The notes under the pieces are model-generated. The model was not told the origin of the DNA, did not search any database, and saw only the letters and a list, made by a program, of their open reading frames with translations. Positions 35,724 through 45,374 of a DNA stretch of 64,000 nucleotides are shown one piece after another (the first letter of the stretch is position 1; each line of letters opens with the position of its first letter). Source of the stretch: Brevibacillus composti (GTDB lineage Bacteria > Bacillota > Bacilli > Brevibacillales > Brevibacillaceae); the NCBI RefSeq assembly GCF_016406105.1, contig NZ_CP066308.1, positions 4,314,501-4,378,500 of the forward strand, given 5' to 3'. The position numbers and the translations under genes are program-made.

Positions 35724-36164
35724 TCAATTTTTTCTGTCACTTCTTGCCGAATTATTTTCGGCTTCGATCTCTTCCCGCAGCTGGCGAAATCTCTGCTGAA
35801 TCTCCTGCTTGTTGAAGATCGCCTGCGTGAACGTCCCCAGCCCGACCAGGTTGCGGGCGGTCTGCGCGCTAACCTCGCAAACCACCCGCTTTTCCGTCAC
35901 TTCCGTGCATACCGCTCGAAATGTGACCTCCTGGCCGACTACAGCCGGACCCACATGCTTGATGTTGATGCCGAAGCCGGAGCCTTCCTCATGTTCCTCC
36001 AGATAGGGGAGGATGACATAGCGTCCCGCTTTTTCCATGTAGTAGATCATGCTGACCGTCGACATCACCTGATGGACGACCTCCCCGTCAAAGGCGGGCA
36101 GCATCTCTTCTGTTACCGTCACGGAAAATTCTACTTTCGTACCTGGCACAAGTCCGCTTTTCAA
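35724..36164 (-). CDS. Hotdog-fold thioesterase (fluoroacetyl-CoA thioesterase-like)
   Basis: 146 aa. Hotdog pattern: VTEEMLPAFDGEVVHQVMSTVSMIYYMEKAG, then GFGINIKHVGPAVVGQEVTFRAVC, as in FlK-like thioesterases. The start is a TTG at 36164 eight bases after GGAGG. Last gene of the long paa operon, 21 bp past the thiolase stop. It might hydrolyse stalled or dead-end CoA thioesters and free CoA; the substrate is unknown. The C-terminal 30 residues are a charged helix. Confidence 0.83.
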   Translation of the reverse strand: MKSGLVPGTKVEFSVTVTEEMLPAFDGEVVHQVMSTVSMIYYMEKAGRYVILPYLEEHEEGSGFGINIKHVGPAVVGQEVTFRAVCTEVTEKRVVCEVSAQTARNLVGLGTFTQAIFNKQEIQQRFRQLREEIEAENNSARSDRKN

Positions 36165-36184
36165 GGCTTCCGCCTCCTCATGGC

Positions 36185-37384
36185 TTACACCCGCTCAATA
36201 ATCGTGGCAATACCCTGTCCTACGCCAATGCACATGGCGGCCAGACCGTAACGAGCCTCGCGGCGCTCCATCTCGTACAGCAGCGTCGTCAGAATCCGTG
36301 CGCCGCTGCATCCAAGCGGATGGCCCAGCGCGATGGCTCCGCCGTTTACATTCACCCGGTCGGGATCCGCCCCCAGCTCACGCACAGAGGCGACGGCCTG
36401 GGCCGCAAAGGCCTCATTAAATTCAAACAGGTCGATTTGGTCAATCGTCAGACCTGCCATTTTCAAAGCCTTGTGCGTCGCCGGAACCGGCCCGATCCCC
36501 ATGACCGACGGATCGACACCGGCCACGGCAGAAGCCACAATTCGGGCGCGCGGTCTGAGTCCCGCTGCTTCGGCTGCTTTCTGCTCCATGACCAGCAGGG
36601 CGCAGGCCCCGTCATTCAGCCCGCTCGAGTTGCCCGCGGTCACCGTGCCTCCCGCTTTGAAGGCTGGCTTCAGCTTCTGGAGCTGTTCGATGGTCGTCTC
36701 CGGACGGGGATGCTCATCGCGGTCAAACAAAGTGACCTCCCCTTTGCGTCCGCGAATCTCCACAGGCACGATCTCCGCCTCCCATTTTCCTTCGGCCAGC
36801 GCCCGGGCGTAGTTCTGCTGGCTGCGCAGCGCAAAAGCGTCCTGATCTTCGCGGCTGATGCCGTGTTGCTCCGCCACGTTCTCGGCCGTCTCGCCCAAGC
36901 TGATCGGCGGGTACATCTCTTCCATTTTTTTATTCACCAGTCGCCAGCCCAGCGTCGTGTCGACCAGCTGCTGGTTGCCGCGCTGAAAAGCCGTGCCCGG
37001 CTTCATCATCACGAGCGGAGAGCGGGTCATGCTCTCGGTGCCGCCGGCGATGTACACCTGACCGGCGCCCGCCTTGATCGCATGGGCCGTCTGGTTCACG
37101 GCCTCCAGTCCGGAGCCGCACAGACGGTTTACCGTCACACCCGGCACATCGACCGGCACCCCTGCCAGCAAAAGCGACATCCGCGCTACGTTGCGATTAT
37201 CCTCACCCGCCTGGTTGGCGCAGCCAAAGATCACATCGTCGATACTTTTGGGGTCGATCGGGTTTCGCTCCAGCAGCTTGCGGATCACATGAGCACCCAG
37301 ATCATCCGGGCGCACATCCTTCAGACCGCCGCCAAAGCGGCCGATCGGCGTCCTGATCGCGTCTACAATTACAGGTGTGTTCAT
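36185..37384 (-). CDS. paaJ: 3-oxoadipyl-CoA/3-oxo-5,6-dehydrosuberyl-CoA thiolase
   Basis: 399 aa from the ATG at 37384, eight bases after GGAGG. Very close to PaaJ/PcaF in its N-terminal half ([53 protein letters not shown] with the nucleophilic cysteine). The C-terminal histidine and cysteine are in [16 protein letters not shown] and MCIGVGQG. It cleaves acetyl-CoA from the two beta-keto intermediates of phenylacetate breakdown. Adjacent to a second thiolase gene. Confidence 0.94.
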   Translation of the reverse strand: MNTPVIVDAIRTPIGRFGGGLKDVRPDDLGAHVIRKLLERNPIDPKSIDDVIFGCANQAGEDNRNVARMSLLLAGVPVDVPGVTVNRLCGSGLEAVNQTAHAIKAGAGQVYIAGGTESMTRSPLVMMKPGTAFQRGNQQLVDTTLGWRLVNKKMEEMYPPISLGETAENVAEQHGISREDQDAFALRSQQNYARALAEGKWEAEIVPVEIRGRKGEVTLFDRDEHPRPETTIEQLQKLKPAFKAGGTVTAGNSSGLNDGACALLVMEQKAAEAAGLRPRARIVASAVAGVDPSVMGIGPVPATHKALKMAGLTIDQIDLFEFNEAFAAQAVASVRELGADPDRVNVNGGAIALGHPLGCSGARILTTLLYEMERREARYGLAAMCIGVGQGIATIIERV

Positions 37385-37453
37385 CTCCGATTCCTCCATC
37401 AGGTACTGACTTCTCCCTACTCCTCGCATCCTGTCCGTTCGGTGATCCTCTCT

Positions 37454-38653
37454 TTACAGGGCTTCTACCAGCGTGGCCAGTCCCTGACCGCCTCCGATGC
37501 AGAGCGAGACGACGCCGTAGCGCTGCTTGCGGCGGCGCAGTTCGTACAATATCGTGCCGAGCAGACGGGCGCCGGAGCACCCGAGCGGATGGCCGAGGGC
37601 GATCGCTCCCCCGTTTACATTGGTCTTCTCTGCCGACAGTCCGAGCTCGCGCATGCAGGCGAGTGCCTGCGAGGCGAACGCTTCATTCAATTCAAACAAG
37701 TCGATCTCATCGATGGTCATATTCACTTCCGAAAGCAGCTTGCGTATGGCTGCGACCGGTCCGATGCCCATAATGCGCGGGTCCACGCCGGCGCTGGCGA
37801 AATGAACGATGCGTCCCAGCGGCGCAAGGCCGGATTCCTTCAGCTTGGCTTCGTTCATGAGCAGCACAGCGGCCGCACCATCGTTGATGCCCGACGAATT
37901 GCCGGCCGTCACGCTGCCGCCCTTGCGGAAAGCCGGACGGAGTCCCGCGAGCGATTCCAGGCTCGTGTCCCGGCGCGGAAATTCGTCCGTATCAAACAGC
38001 GTCTCTTCTCCCTTTTTGCCGACCAGAGTGACGGGAACGATCTCTTCCCGAAATCGGCCCGCATCGATGGCCGCAATGGCCCGCCGCTGGCTCTCCAGCG
38101 CAAAGCGGTCCTGATCCTCGCGGCTGATGCCGAATTGTTCGGCCACATTTTCCGCCGTATCTCCCATGGTCAGATCGCCGTACAGCGACACCGGTGCCGA
38201 ACGGGGCCCGCCAAAGGATTCCATCAGCGTCATGCCGCCGCGTTGGTAGGGCTGTTCGAACTTCTCCATGATATAGGGGGAGCGGGTCAGATTCTCCACG
38301 CCGCCCGCCAGCATGACGCTGCTGTGTCCCGCCTGGATGGACTGTGCCGCCAGATTGACCGCTTCCAGTCCGGATGCGCACACGCGGTTGACGGTCAGAC
38401 CCGGCACCGATTCGGGCAGTCCGGCCTTGAGCAATCCCACGCGGGCTATATTAATGAAAGGACCGGCGGAAATCACGTTTCCCATGATCACGCCATCGAC
38501 AGCTTCACCGCGCTGCCCTGCCCGCTCCAAAGCTCCGTTCAAGACGATGGCCGTCAAATCGTCGATCGGCGTATTTTTCAGGCTGCCGCCCAGCTTGCCG
38601 ATGGGCGTGCGAACCGCCGAGACGACATAGGCATCTGTGAGCCCTTGCTTCAT
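37454..38653 (-). CDS. Second thiolase (acetyl-CoA C-acyltransferase)
   Basis: 399 aa, full length. Active-site residues: cysteine in [16 protein letters not shown], histidine in [16 protein letters not shown] and cysteine in SLCIGGGQG. It is about half identical to the neighbouring PaaJ by eye, but closer to general beta-ketothiolases ([28 protein letters not shown]). Its ATG overlaps the stop of the 3-hydroxyacyl-CoA dehydrogenase-like gene by 4 bp. The pathway has two thiolytic steps; one thiolase per step or a separate substrate are both possible. Confidence 0.92.
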   Translation of the reverse strand: MKQGLTDAYVVSAVRTPIGKLGGSLKNTPIDDLTAIVLNGALERAGQRGEAVDGVIMGNVISAGPFINIARVGLLKAGLPESVPGLTVNRVCASGLEAVNLAAQSIQAGHSSVMLAGGVENLTRSPYIMEKFEQPYQRGGMTLMESFGGPRSAPVSLYGDLTMGDTAENVAEQFGISREDQDRFALESQRRAIAAIDAGRFREEIVPVTLVGKKGEETLFDTDEFPRRDTSLESLAGLRPAFRKGGSVTAGNSSGINDGAAAVLLMNEAKLKESGLAPLGRIVHFASAGVDPRIMGIGPVAAIRKLLSEVNMTIDEIDLFELNEAFASQALACMRELGLSAEKTNVNGGAIALGHPLGCSGARLLGTILYELRRRKQRYGVVSLCIGGGQGLATLVEAL

Positions 38654-39405
38654 CCTTCACACCCCGCTTTGTCCCCGTAGCTGTAGAAGCCCTGCCCGCT
38701 TCGGACGCCCACTCTGCCTGCCAGTACCAGCTTGCGCAAGAGCGGTGCGGGCCGGTAGCGTTCTTCCGCGAGATCGCGCTGCAAACCGCGGGTAATGGCG
38801 TAGATTTCGTCCAAGCCGATCCGATCCGCCCACTCCAGCGGTCCATAGGGGTAATTGGTTCCTTTTTTCATCGCGATGTCGATGTCGCGGGGAGTCGCCG
38901 CCTTCTCCATCAGGGCAAAAGCCGCTTCATTGATGATCAGCGAGAGGATGCGCGGAAATACGAGGCCCACCTCGTCCTCCACCCGCTCCGTCTCTTTTCC
39001 GAGCGACTGAAAGAATGCCTCCGCCGCCTGCACCGCCGCTTCCGACGTCTGCAGCGCGGGGGCGATCTCGATCAGCTCTCGCTCCGCCAGCGGCACCAAG
39101 CTGCCGAAGCCGCAGATGCGCTCGGGGTGCCGGGCCCAGGAGGCTGCTTCGGTCGCAGTGACGGCGAGTGAGGTCGCGATGATCGGCACGGTGGGAGCCA
39201 GCAATCGATCCAGCTTGCGGATCAGCTCCTCCTTGGCCTTCAAATCTACGCTGGTGACCTCGATCGCCAGGTTGACAGACTCCGGCTGAGCCGCCGCCTC
39301 TTCCAGCGTCAGCACGCGGCAGCCGCGCTCCGTCATCAGCTGTTGCAGCTCCGCATACAGCGGACTTTCGCCTGCCAGCAACACGGCTTTACTTGTCGTA
39401 GTCAT
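38650..39405 (-). CDS. Degenerate 3-hydroxyacyl-CoA dehydrogenase homologue
   Basis: 251 aa from the ATG at 39405, after GGGAAGG inside the end of the previous gene. The C-terminal half is a recognisable 3HCDH domain ([47 protein letters not shown] pattern, about 165-212). The N-terminal part has lost the NAD-binding GxGxxG (here LLAGESPLY), and the catalytic Ser...His dyad region reads [10 protein letters not shown] and CGFGSLVPL instead of NTSSISIT and GFHFFNP. It is therefore likely inactive as a dehydrogenase; a structural or regulatory role beside PaaH is possible. Overlaps both neighbours, so it is firmly in the operon. Confidence 0.85.
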   Translation of the reverse strand: MTTTSKAVLLAGESPLYAELQQLMTERGCRVLTLEEAAAQPESVNLAIEVTSVDLKAKEELIRKLDRLLAPTVPIIATSLAVTATEAASWARHPERICGFGSLVPLAERELIEIAPALQTSEAAVQAAEAFFQSLGKETERVEDEVGLVFPRILSLIINEAAFALMEKAATPRDIDIAMKKGTNYPYGPLEWADRIGLDEIYAITRGLQRDLAEERYRPAPLLRKLVLAGRVGVRSGQGFYSYGDKAGCEG

Positions 39406-40252
39406 AGAAACCTTCCCCCGTCTTTCTGCCCAGGCTGCCGGCCTGTACCATCCGCTGCTGAATCCGGCTGGGCTTGAATCGTCCTTCGTGGAAGAAATCG
39501 GTGTACACGGATTGGGTGGTGGCAAAATTAATGTCGATGCCGATCATGTCCTGCAACTCGAACGGCCCCATCTTGAATCCGCCGGCCTTCTTCATGATCC
39601 GGTCGATTTTCTCCACATCGGCCAGATTGTCGCCGAGGATGCGCAGGGCTTCGTTGTAGTACGGACGTGCGATCCGATTGACGATAAAGCCGGGCGAGTC
39701 CGTTACCAGCACGGGCACCTTGCCCAGCTCTTCCGCGAAGCGATAGGCGCGCTGCACGTTCTCTTCGCTCGATTTCGTCCCCCGGATGACCTCCACCAGC
39801 GGCATAACCGGCGCCGGATTGAAAAAATGAAACCCGAGAATACGCTCGGGATGAGGCAGTCCGCCGGCAATTTCCGTGATGGAGATGGAGGAGGTGTTGC
39901 TGAGCAGCAGCGCGTCGCTCCGACAGATCCGGGCAAGTCCGCTGAATATGTTCTTTTTCAGATCAAGCCGCTCCGGCACCGCTTCGATGACGATGTCGCA
40001 ATCGGCGAGGAGCTCCATGTCGGAGATCCGGTCCACCAGGGCCAGCGTCTCTGTTTTTTTCTCCTCTGTGATCTTGCCCTTCTCCACATCCCGCGACAGC
40101 GTCGCCTGAAGGTAGGCGAGCGCCTTGTCCAAGACAGCCTGATTGGTATCCAAGAGCTTGACCTGATGTCCGTTGCGGGCGCAGACCAGGGCAATCCCTG
40201 CCCCCATCGTGCCCGCGCCAATCACGCCTACTGTTTCTGTATGTGTTGCCAC
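39389..40252 (-). CDS. paaH: 3-hydroxyacyl-CoA dehydrogenase
   Basis: 287 aa, single-function type. NAD motif GVIGAGTMGAGIA, catalytic NTSSISITEIA and LGFHFFNPAPVMPLVEVI, and a complete C-terminal domain ending [13 protein letters not shown]. It oxidises 3-hydroxyadipyl-CoA in phenylacetate degradation (PaaH) or a related 3-hydroxyacyl-CoA. In the operon after paaG. The assignment to paaH rests on context; a butyryl-type dehydrogenase would look alike. Confidence 0.88.
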   Translation of the reverse strand: MATHTETVGVIGAGTMGAGIALVCARNGHQVKLLDTNQAVLDKALAYLQATLSRDVEKGKITEEKKTETLALVDRISDMELLADCDIVIEAVPERLDLKKNIFSGLARICRSDALLLSNTSSISITEIAGGLPHPERILGFHFFNPAPVMPLVEVIRGTKSSEENVQRAYRFAEELGKVPVLVTDSPGFIVNRIARPYYNEALRILGDNLADVEKIDRIMKKAGGFKMGPFELQDMIGIDINFATTQSVYTDFFHEGRFKPSRIQQRMVQAGSLGRKTGEGFYDYDK

Positions 40253-40273
40253 TTGCCGAGCCTCCCTTTTCCG

Positions 40274-41050
40274 CTAGCGGCCCTGAAACCGGGGAGCGCG
40301 TTTTTCCATGAAAGCCGCGACTCCTTCCCGGTGGTCCTCCGTACTGCCGGCCGCTTCCTGCGCGAATGCTTCGTATTCGAGGGTCTCTTCCAGACCCATC
40401 TCCAGTCCCCTGCTCATCGTCCGCTTGATCAGTCCGATCGCGCGAGTCGGAAGTGCCGCCAGCTTGCGGGCATAGGCCAGCGCCTCCTCCTGAAAGCGCT
40501 CCGCCGGATACACCTGATTTACCAGCCCGATGCGCAGCGCTTCTTCGGCCGAGACCTTTTCCCCCGTCATCGCCAGCTCCAGCGCTTTGCCGATGCCGAC
40601 GATGCGCGGCAGGAACCAGCACCCGCCCGAATCCGGCACCAGCCCGATGTTGACAAAGGCATTGACGAAGGATGCCTTGTCGGAGGCCAGCCGGATGTCG
40701 CAGGCCAGCGCCACACTCATTCCGGCCCCCGCCGCCACGCCGTTGACAGCGGCGACGATCGGCTTCTCCGTCTTCTGGAATTGCAGAATCATCGGATTGT
40801 AGCGGTTGCGCAGAAAGCCGCCGAAGTCTACCGCGCCGCCCTGGACATCGCCGAGATCCTGTCCGGCATTAAAGGCGCGTCCCGCCCCTGTAAACAGGAT
40901 GCAGCGGACTTCCGGGTCCTTTTGCGCCTGCTTGAGCGCATCGGTGATCTCTTTGTTCATCTTCTCGGTAAAAGCATTGAACTTTTCCGGGCGGTTCATC
41001 GTGATTACGGCTACGCCGTCTGACAACTCATAGAGAATCGTTTCGTACAT
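40274..41050 (-). CDS. paaG: Ring 1,2-epoxyphenylacetyl-CoA isomerase
   Basis: 258 aa crotonase-fold protein. The PaaG-specific segment FNAGQDLGD replaces the usual catalytic glutamate loop, followed by GVAAGAGMSVALACDIRLAS and IGLVPDSGGCWFLPRI, all close to E. coli PaaG. It converts the epoxide to the oxepin-CoA. Starts at 41050, 9 bp past the paaF stop. Confidence 0.92.
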   Translation of the reverse strand: MYETILYELSDGVAVITMNRPEKFNAFTEKMNKEITDALKQAQKDPEVRCILFTGAGRAFNAGQDLGDVQGGAVDFGGFLRNRYNPMILQFQKTEKPIVAAVNGVAAGAGMSVALACDIRLASDKASFVNAFVNIGLVPDSGGCWFLPRIVGIGKALELAMTGEKVSAEEALRIGLVNQVYPAERFQEEALAYARKLAALPTRAIGLIKRTMSRGLEMGLEETLEYEAFAQEAAGSTEDHREGVAAFMEKRAPRFQGR

Positions 41051-41059
41051 GGCCGCCTC

Positions 41060-41833
41060 CTAGTTTCCCGTAAACCGGGGTTTGCGCTTTTCCAGGAAGG
41101 CCTGCATGCCTTCCTTTCGATCTTCGCTGGCGAGCAGCAGGTAAAAGCCGTTACGCTCGTAGTGCATGCCTTCGATCAGCGGCAGATCCTCTGCCTTTTG
41201 CACGGCTTTCTTGATCATCTGCACGGCGAGCGGCGGCTGCTGCGCGATTTTTTTCGCTAGCTTCACTGCTTCCGTCAGGTAGGCCTCCACCGGCACGACC
41301 CGGTTGACCAAGCCGTACTGCCATGCTTCTCTGGCCGAGATGGGCTCGCCGGTGAGCAGCATCTCCATCGCCTTGCGCGGACCGACCGCGCGGGTCAGCC
41401 GCTGGGTGCCGCCAGCCCCCGGCATCACACCCAGATTGATCTCCGGCTGTCCGATTCTCGCGGTCTCCGAAGCGATCACGATGTCACAGCTCATCATCAG
41501 CTCGCAGCCGCCGCCGAGAGCAAAGCCGCTGACCGCCGCGATGATCGGCTTGGAAATCAGCGAGATGCGGTCCCAAACAGCGAACTGGTCTCTCTTCATG
41601 ATCTCGATCGCGGACGCCTCGGCCATCTCATTGATGTCGGCACCAGCCGCAAACGCCTTTTCATTTCCGGTGATGACGATCGCGCGCACCTCTGGATCGC
41701 GGTCCATCCGCTCCAGTTCGGCTACCAGCTCATCCATTAACTGCAAATTCAACGCATTGAGAATCTTCGGTCGATTGAGGGTAATCAGACCGACAGATTC
41801 TTCTATCGCAACCGTGATACAGGCATAAGACAC
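41060..41833 (-). CDS. paaF: Enoyl-CoA hydratase
   Basis: 257 aa. Crotonase oxyanion motif FAAGADINEM and GFALGGGCELMMSCDIVIAS, then both catalytic glutamates in GQPEINLGVMPGAGGTQRL. It would hydrate 2,3-dehydroadipyl-CoA. In the operon between paaK and paaG. The symbol is based on context and similarity; general short-chain enoyl-CoA hydratase is the fallback. Confidence 0.9.
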   Translation of the reverse strand: MSYACITVAIEESVGLITLNRPKILNALNLQLMDELVAELERMDRDPEVRAIVITGNEKAFAAGADINEMAEASAIEIMKRDQFAVWDRISLISKPIIAAVSGFALGGGCELMMSCDIVIASETARIGQPEINLGVMPGAGGTQRLTRAVGPRKAMEMLLTGEPISAREAWQYGLVNRVVPVEAYLTEAVKLAKKIAQQPPLAVQMIKKAVQKAEDLPLIEGMHYERNGFYLLLASEDRKEGMQAFLEKRKPRFTGN

Positions 41834-41870
41834 GGGCTTTTCACACCTTTCACCGGGGCAGGACCAGATG

Positions 41871-43199
41871 CTAGATCACTGCCTGGGACTTGTTCCGATT
41901 ATCTACGATACGGATCGCTTTGCTTTCACTCCGCATCAGCGAGTTTGGCGGCAAAATGCGCATGACGACCGATACGCCCAGTGTGTTTTTGATATCGTGG
42001 CTGATCTGTTTGATCAGCGCAGCGAGAGCCCCACTGTCGCTGCCATTGACCAATCCCGCATGCTCGGGCGTCACTTCGCAATGCACCTCGAAGCGGTCCA
42101 GGGCGCCATCGCGCTCGATCACGACCTGGTAGTGAGGAGCGAGCTGTTTGAAGGTCAAGAGGACAGACTCGATTTCCGTCGGGAATACGTTTACGCCGCG
42201 GATGATCAGCATGTCGTCGACCCGGCCTTTGATGCGGGACATGCGCATGGTGGTGCGGCCGCATTTGCAAGGCTCCGGATTCAGCGAGGCGATATCGCCC
42301 GTGCGGTAACGGATGACCGGGAACGCTTCCTTCGTCAGCGAGGTGAAGACCAGCTCCCCTTCCTGGCCGTACGGCAGCACTTCCCCTGTCTGCGGGTCCA
42401 CAATTTCCGCGTAAAAGTGGTCTTCTGCGATATGCAGGCCGTCTTGTGCTTCATGGCACTCGATCGAAACCCCTGGCCCCATGACTTCGCTCAAACCGTA
42501 GATATCGACCGCCTTGATGCCGAGCGACTCTTCGAGCTGGACACGCATTTCCTCCGACCATGGCTCCGCGCCGAAAATGCCGTATTTGAGGCTGGTTTCG
42601 CGCGGATTGAGGCCCATCTTCTTCATTTCCTCTACAATATTGAGCACATAGGACGGCGTCGCTGCGAGTCCGCGCGGCTTGAAGTCCTGGATCAAAGTAA
42701 TCTGGCGAGGCGTATTGCCGCCGGATACCGGCACCGCGACCGCTCCCATACGCTCGATCCCGTTATGCAGGCCCAGACCGCCTGTGAACAAGCCGTAGCC
42801 ATACGCATTGTGGAAAACGTCTCCCGGCTCGCCGCCTGCACAGCAGATTGCGCGGGCCACGATTTCCGCCCAGTTTTCCAGGTCCTTTTTGGTGTAGCCG
42901 ACGACGGTCGGTTTTCCTTTGGTCCCGGAGGAGCCATGGATACGAGCGACTTCTTTCATATCGACAGCAAACAGATTAAACGGATAGTTTTCACGCAAAT
43001 GCGTTTTTTTCATAAACGGTAGCTTCTGAATGTCTTCCAGGGATTGGATGTCTTCGGGCTTTACGCCCGCTTCGTGAAAGGCTTGCTGATGAAACGGTAC
43101 GCGCTCATACGCTCGTTTGACCGTTTCTTTCAGTCGCTCCAGCTGGATTTCGGCCATCTTTTCCCTTGGCAGCGTTTCCATTTCCACATTAAAAATCAT
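41871..43199 (-). CDS. paaK: Phenylacetate-CoA ligase
   Basis: 442 aa. AMP-binding signature SSGTKGKPTVVGYT, then GIFGAEPWSEEM, DIYGLSEVMGPG, RYRTGDIA and the C-terminal lid (DMLIIRGVNVFPTEIE). Activates phenylacetate to its CoA thioester, which starts the pathway and creates the PaaX effector. Internal gene of the long catabolic operon, 61 bp after the stop of the upstream hydratase. Confidence 0.96.
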   Translation of the reverse strand: MIFNVEMETLPREKMAEIQLERLKETVKRAYERVPFHQQAFHEAGVKPEDIQSLEDIQKLPFMKKTHLRENYPFNLFAVDMKEVARIHGSSGTKGKPTVVGYTKKDLENWAEIVARAICCAGGEPGDVFHNAYGYGLFTGGLGLHNGIERMGAVAVPVSGGNTPRQITLIQDFKPRGLAATPSYVLNIVEEMKKMGLNPRETSLKYGIFGAEPWSEEMRVQLEESLGIKAVDIYGLSEVMGPGVSIECHEAQDGLHIAEDHFYAEIVDPQTGEVLPYGQEGELVFTSLTKEAFPVIRYRTGDIASLNPEPCKCGRTTMRMSRIKGRVDDMLIIRGVNVFPTEIESVLLTFKQLAPHYQVVIERDGALDRFEVHCEVTPEHAGLVNGSDSGALAALIKQISHDIKNTLGVSVVMRILPPNSLMRSESKAIRIVDNRNKSQAVI

Positions 43200-43260
43200 G
43201 CCGTTTTCCCCTCATTCCGTTTCTTTTATCGTCTGCTCCTCTAATGGCTCTTATTCGCCG

Positions 43261-44046
43261 TTATTCGCCCGTAAACACCGGTTTGCGCTTCTCGCGGAAG
43301 GCTTCGAGTGCTTCCAGACGGTCTTTGGTCGGAATAATGACTTCGTAGCACATCGTTTCCAGATCGAGTCCGGTTTGCAAGTCGACGCTCGACCCCCGGT
43401 CAATCGCGGCTTTCGCCTGATAGACGGCCAGCGGCGCATTGGCGAGGATCTCCTCGGCCAGTCCCCGGGCCAACTTTTCCAGCTCCGCGAGGTCGGCTGC
43501 TACCGCGCTTACGAAGCCGAACTGACAGGCTTCCTCCGCAGTGATGCGGCGAGCGGTCAATATCAGCTCCTTGGCCTTGGACGGGCCGATCAGGCGGGAT
43601 AAGCGCTGCGTGCCGCCTGCGCCCGGGATGATTCCCAGACTGACCTCGGTCAGCCCCATCTTGGCATCGGCCACCGCATAGCGGAAGTCACAGGCGAGCG
43701 CCAGCTCAAATCCGCCGCCAAACGCAAAGCCGTTGATCATCGCGATCGTCGGCTGGGGGAGCCGCTCCAGCGCTGTAAAGACATCCCTGATCTTGCGCAC
43801 ATTGCGGCGCACCTGCTGCTCCGTCAGCGTGCGGCGCTCCTTCAAGTCGGCTCCGGCGCAGAAAGCGCGGCCCTCCGCCTTGACGATCACGACGCGAATT
43901 TCTTTCGAATCGAGCCGCACCTGTTCGATCAGGTCGCCCAAACGCTCCAGCGTCTCGTAGTTCAATGCATTCAGTTCGTCCGGACGGTTCAGGGTGATGA
44001 TGCCCAGATGCCCGTCCCGTTCAAATCGTACCGTCTCCTGGCTCAT
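43261..44046 (-). CDS. Enoyl-CoA hydratase/isomerase family protein
   Basis: 261 aa crotonase-fold protein with FCAGADLKERRTLTEQQVRRNV and FALACDFRYAV-type segments (GFAFGGGFELALACDFRYAVAD), resembling AU-binding/methylglutaconyl-CoA hydratases. Catalytic glutamates lie in GLTEVSLGIIPGAGGTQRL. A third crotonase besides PaaF and PaaG; the reaction in this operon is uncertain. It might act on the ring-opened semialdehyde branch or on a different aromatic substrate. Confidence 0.9.
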   Translation of the reverse strand: MSQETVRFERDGHLGIITLNRPDELNALNYETLERLGDLIEQVRLDSKEIRVVIVKAEGRAFCAGADLKERRTLTEQQVRRNVRKIRDVFTALERLPQPTIAMINGFAFGGGFELALACDFRYAVADAKMGLTEVSLGIIPGAGGTQRLSRLIGPSKAKELILTARRITAEEACQFGFVSAVAADLAELEKLARGLAEEILANAPLAVYQAKAAIDRGSSVDLQTGLDLETMCYEVIIPTKDRLEALEAFREKRKPVFTGE

Positions 44047-44067
44047 GTCTGTCCTCCTCGGGCGGGA

Positions 44068-44460
44068 TTAGGATGAGGGGCCGCCGACCCGTGCGTACGT
44101 GCCGGTTGCAAAGGCGACCAGCTTGCCGTCACAGGTGACGCGCGCCTCCATGATGATCAGGCTTCGCCCGCTTTTCAGCACACGGGATTCCGCCTCCAGC
44201 CGTTCACCGCGCGCCGGACTGAGGTATTGGATCTTGCTCTCCACCGTGACGCACTGCTGCACGCCATCTACATAAGGTGCGGCGCCATGTCCCATCGCCA
44301 CATCCGCCAATGTAGCGGTTACCCCGCCATGCACGACTCCTTCGATACTGTTGAACAGCTCGGGGCGGATTTTCAACGCTACCCTGCAGCCCTGATCATC
44401 ACGGTGCAACACCTCGATGCCCAGATAGTGATTGAATCGATTTCGGAGTTCCTCTGTCAT
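44068..44460 (-). CDS. PaaI-type hotdog thioesterase
   Basis: 130 aa from the ATG at 44460, preceded by AAAGGGG; an ATG at 44529 in the same frame is badly spaced. PaaI-family pattern: FNSIEGVVHGGVTATLADVAMGHGAAPYVDG, with the HGG segment and the catalytic aspartate in LADVAMG. PaaI removes trapped CoA from ring-hydroxylated phenylacetyl-CoA. One of two PaaI paralogues in tandem. Confidence 0.88.
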   Translation of the reverse strand: MTEELRNRFNHYLGIEVLHRDDQGCRVALKIRPELFNSIEGVVHGGVTATLADVAMGHGAAPYVDGVQQCVTVESKIQYLSPARGERLEAESRVLKSGRSLIIMEARVTCDGKLVAFATGTYARVGGPSS

Positions 44461-44560
44461 CAAAGCGTCCCCTTTTTCTCGTTTTGCGTTGAAACGGGTG
44501 AAAGGAGCCCGATGTTTGGCATCAGGCATCCTTTCTTCTTGGTTTTTGTTCAATTGACGT

Positions 44561-45019
44561 TTAGGCCTCTTCATCGAGGGCGACGAAATACTCGTTTTTC
44601 CGGTACGCCAGAGCGTCCAGCGTCGCCACCAGGCCGTGCTCCGTCTCTACCCGGATGCGGTACCAGGCCGTGCGGTTGTTTTTCTTCTCCTCCGTCGCGG
44701 TCGCCACCAGGCGGTTGCCTTTCATCGCAGCGGCCAAAAAGCCGATATTTACGGAAAGGGCCACTGCTGTCTTGCCGTACGAATTGCAGGCAGCGGCGAA
44801 GACGAAATCGGCCAGGGCAAAAATCAGCGCGCCATGAGCAGTTCCGTGGGCGTTGAGCATGTTCTCCTGGACGATCAACTCTGCGGTCGCCGTCCCCTCT
44901 CCCAGCTCCAGGAGGTTGATGCCGAGAAACTGCGCGAACTGATCCTGCAGCAGCTTGGCGCGAATTTCCTCGTAATGCTTGTGATGGATCTCACGCTCGT
45001 CTACGATCCGTTTGCTCAT
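44561..45019 (-). CDS. paaI: PaaI-type hotdog thioesterase
   Basis: 152 aa. NAHGTAHGALIFALADFVFAAACNSYG is the PaaI active-site helix, with the conserved asparagine and aspartate. The start at 45019 overlaps the stop of the EthD-like gene by 4 bp. Closer to classical PaaI than the downstream paralogue. Rescues CoA from dead-end products when the epoxidase or downstream enzymes stall. Confidence 0.9.
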   Translation of the reverse strand: MSKRIVDEREIHHKHYEEIRAKLLQDQFAQFLGINLLELGEGTATAELIVQENMLNAHGTAHGALIFALADFVFAAACNSYGKTAVALSVNIGFLAAAMKGNRLVATATEEKKNNRTAWYRIRVETEHGLVATLDALAYRKNEYFVALDEEA

Positions 45020-45321
45020 TTTTCAACCACTTCGACAAAATGCATGGATACGACGTTGCCGGCAAAACCGCGCAGGTCTTTTCCGGCCGCACGCCCTTCC
45101 GCAGATGACAACGCTTCCATCAACGCTTCTTTTGTCTCGAAGTACATCTCTGCGATCAGATGCAGGTCGCTATCGCCAGCCGGGGTCCCGTATACTTTGC
45201 CTACCTCCATTTTGATGAGGCCAGGCATCTTTTCCGCCAGCGGGCCATGCACTTCAAAGTAATGCTTGTCAAAAGCTTCAACATCCTCCGGGACGCGATA
45301 AATAGCCACCAATTTCACCAT
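45016..45321 (-). CDS. EthD-like (dimeric alpha/beta barrel) protein
   Basis: 101 aa. EthD pattern: MVKLVAIYRVPEDVEAFDKHYFEVHGPLAEKMPGL, then AEMYFETKEALMEALSS. Family members are small ferredoxin-like barrels linked with degradation and oxidative steps, without a firm biochemical role. First gene of the twelve-gene catabolic operon, so it is expressed with the pathway. Candidate PaaX operator 54 bp upstream. Confidence 0.88.
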   Translation of the reverse strand: MVKLVAIYRVPEDVEAFDKHYFEVHGPLAEKMPGLIKMEVGKVYGTPAGDSDLHLIAEMYFETKEALMEALSSAEGRAAGKDLRGFAGNVVSMHFVEVVEK

Positions 45322-45374
45322 TCCATATCCCCGCTTTCCTATGGTTTTTTCTACATATGTGACGATTAATTAAT

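Noticed and set aside
36320-38680. 786-codon open frame opposite the two thiolase genes
   Set aside because: It spans two well-supported antisense genes and their gap, is rich in arginine/histidine, and matches no family; GC-rich codon use produces such shadows.
39488-41023. 511-codon open frame opposite paaH and paaG
   Set aside because: Shadow of two genes with intact catalytic motifs; no start signal.
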